A DNA stretch of 64,000 nt, taken from contig NZ_CP021235.1 of assembly GCF_003585765.1 (NCBI RefSeq), positions 1,922,001-1,986,000 on the forward strand, written 5' to 3'. Below, piece after piece: positions 62,759 to 64,000 of this stretch. Within the stretch, counting starts at the first letter, position 1, and each line of letters starts with the position of its first letter. The notes beneath the pieces are model-generated. The model was not told where the DNA came from. It did not search any database and was given only the letters and a program-made list of their open reading frames with translations. Made by a program: the position numbers and the translations under genes. Source of the stretch: Pontibacter actiniarum (lineage in GTDB: Bacteria > Bacteroidota > Bacteroidia > Cytophagales > Hymenobacteraceae).

Positions 62759-63751
62759 TCAGAGCGTTACGTCGTTTGCCAGCGGCCTCCCCTGCTCAAA
62801 GTCGGAAATGTTCTGCAGCGTTACCTGTGCAATGCGTTGCAGCGCATCGGTGGTAAAGAACCCCTGGTGGCCTGTTATCAGCACGTTGTTAAAGGAGAGC
62901 AGGCGCATAAACACATCGTCCTGAATGACTTTGTTGGAAAGGTCTTCAAAGAACAGGTCCGCCTCCTCCTCGTACACATCCAGGCCCAGGTACTTGATCT
63001 TTTCGCTTTTCAGCCCCTTTATCACCGCTTTTGTATCAACTATGGCGCCGCGGCTCGTGTTGATCAGCATGACGCCGTCCTTCATTTTTGCGATCGCCTC
63101 CTCGTTTACCAGGTGGTACGTTTGCGGGGTGAGCGGGCAGTGCAGCGAAATAATGTCGGACTTCGCGTAAAGGGTATCCAGGTCTGTAAACGCCACCCCG
63201 ATGGCCGCAGCCTCTTCACTTTCGCGAAGGTCATGGCCAAGCACCCGGCAGCCGAAGCCAGTCAGAATCTGTGCTGTTACCAAGCCTATTTTTCCCAGGC
63301 CGATCAAACCGACGGTTCTGCCGTGGAGGTCAAAGCCCATCAGGCCGTTCAATGAGAAATTGCCTTCTTTTACCCGGTTATAGGCACGGTGCGTTTTGCG
63401 GTTGAGCGTAAGGATAAGCGCTACGGTATGCTCGGCTACGGAGTAAGGGGAATACGCCGGCACCCGCACGACCTTTATGCCCAGTGCTGTGGCGGCTTTT
63501 ATATCCACGTTGTTGAACCCGGCGCAGCGCAGGGCGACCAGTTCTGTGCCTGCCTTGCGTAGCCCCTGCAGGACACTCTCATTTACCACATCGTTCACAA
63601 AAACACAGACCGCCTTGCTCCCTTCTGCCAGCGTAACGGTATGCGCGTGCAACGGCGACTCCAGGAACTTGAAGGTATGGCCGGCGCTGGCGTTCGCCGC
63701 CTCAAAGAACTGCCGGTCGTATACTTTTGTGCTGAAGAAAGTGACGTGCAT
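62759..63751 (-). CDS. ldhA: D-lactate dehydrogenase (2-hydroxyacid dehydrogenase)
   Basis: A 330-aa NAD enzyme. The Rossmann motif is [17 protein letters not shown], then the catalytic Arg in [12 protein letters not shown], Glu in [11 protein letters not shown], and His in [13 protein letters not shown]. The length and [13 protein letters not shown] block fit fermentative LdhA rather than SerA. It reduces pyruvate to D-lactate. The ATG at 63751-63749 is preferred. The gene upstream, if any, is outside or begins after 63751. Confidence 0.9.
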   Translation of the reverse strand: MHVTFFSTKVYDRQFFEAANASAGHTFKFLESPLHAHTVTLAEGSKAVCVFVNDVVNESVLQGLRKAGTELVALRCAGFNNVDIKAATALGIKVVRVPAYSPYSVAEHTVALILTLNRKTHRAYNRVKEGNFSLNGLMGFDLHGRTVGLIGLGKIGLVTAQILTGFGCRVLGHDLRESEEAAAIGVAFTDLDTLYAKSDIISLHCPLTPQTYHLVNEEAIAKMKDGVMLINTSRGAIVDTKAVIKGLKSEKIKYLGLDVYEEEADLFFEDLSNKVIQDDVFMRLLSFNNVLITGHQGFFTTDALQRIAQVTLQNISDFEQGRPLANDVTL

Positions 63752-63960
63752 AGGCCCAAGCGTTTAAGAACTCACCGTATCCTTTAAGGGTTTACTTTCT
63801 GTAAAACAGATGGTTGCAACCAAGTCAGAACCTCAACGCATTTTAAAAACGCAGACAGCCGGTTTTTCCGCTTAGTTCTCCCCTGCTGCACGAAATCCGG
63901 CAATACACAACATTTCGCGGGGTAAGCACGATACAAAACGATCCATCAACAACGTATAGC

Positions 63961-64000
63961 ATGAATCAAACATCCACAGACCAGAGTGTAGAGACACAGG
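63961..64000 (+). CDS. Possible partial CDS at the right edge
   Basis: ATG at 63961 begins a frame of 13 codons open to the edge (M-N-Q-T-S-T-D-Q-S-V-E-T-Q). The 200 bp before it have no gene, so a gene starting here is plausible. Too short to identify. Confidence 0.4.
   Translation, partial: MNQTSTDQSVETQ

Overview
The window looks like chromosomal DNA from a member of the Bacteroidota, probably near Pontibacter/Hymenobacter. This is inferred from several signs: TTTG-N19-21-TAnnTTTG promoters, a CarboxypepD-plug TonB receptor, a type 9 secretion C-terminal signal, DUF4876 and DUF6850 proteins, LytTR signalling, very few Shine-Dalgarno sites and mostly GC-rich coding. No tool was run; family calls come from motifs and remembered family features.

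Layout. 0-4.7 kb: the first codons of an unknown gene, a bacteriophytochrome photosensory module with no output domain, a Cys-paired hypothetical protein, a SIMPL protein and two small conserved proteins. 4.9-8.5 kb: tRNA-Glu, then an AT-rich block with a LytTR regulator, its sensor kinase and a divergent S41 peptidase. 8.9-11.2 kb: a membrane acyltransferase and a lipoprotein. 11.9-27.5 kb: a complete type I CRISPR-Cas locus in the order WYL regulator, cas6, cas5, cas8, cas7, cas3, cas4, cas1, cas2, followed by a leader and an array of 82 repeats and 81 spacers. 27.6-32.4 kb: methyltransferase, AraC regulator, a T9SS-sorted protein and a kelch protein. 33.3-34.8 kb: a GreA/Rnk-like factor and MreB. 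35.2-45.9 kb: a translationally coupled four-gene operon (TonB receptor, DUF4876 lipoprotein, DUF6850 barrel, di-haem peroxidase) behind a palindromic operator, then an exported catalase, a structured RNA, hemA and an ankyrin protein; the shared theme is haem, metal and peroxide. 46-64 kb: lytic transglycosylase, a large bifunctional PBP, a PAS histidine kinase with a convergent response regulator, an ABC-F ATPase, a DsbA/FrnE protein, an acyl-CoA synthetase, an aminotransferase, a P1 peptidase, a monooxygenase-fold protein, a histidine phosphatase and D-lactate dehydrogenase.

How the parts work together. The CRISPR locus should be self-sufficient: Cas6 cuts the repeat transcript, Cas5-Cas8-Cas7 form Cascade, Cas3 degrades targets, and Cas4-Cas1-Cas2 acquire spacers. 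Three features are unusual. Cas1 appears to carry Gln where the catalytic Glu normally sits. The array contains a duplicated five-spacer block. The effector genes are much AT-richer (about 35-47% in sampled lines) than the WYL, cas4 and cas1 genes around them (about 58-62%).

Other leads are an 80-nt structured RNA before hemA and a heptamer, AAGTATA/TATACTT, seen about 59 times in 64 kb (about 8 expected by chance). It also builds a perfect 28-bp terminator stem at 58.35 kb.
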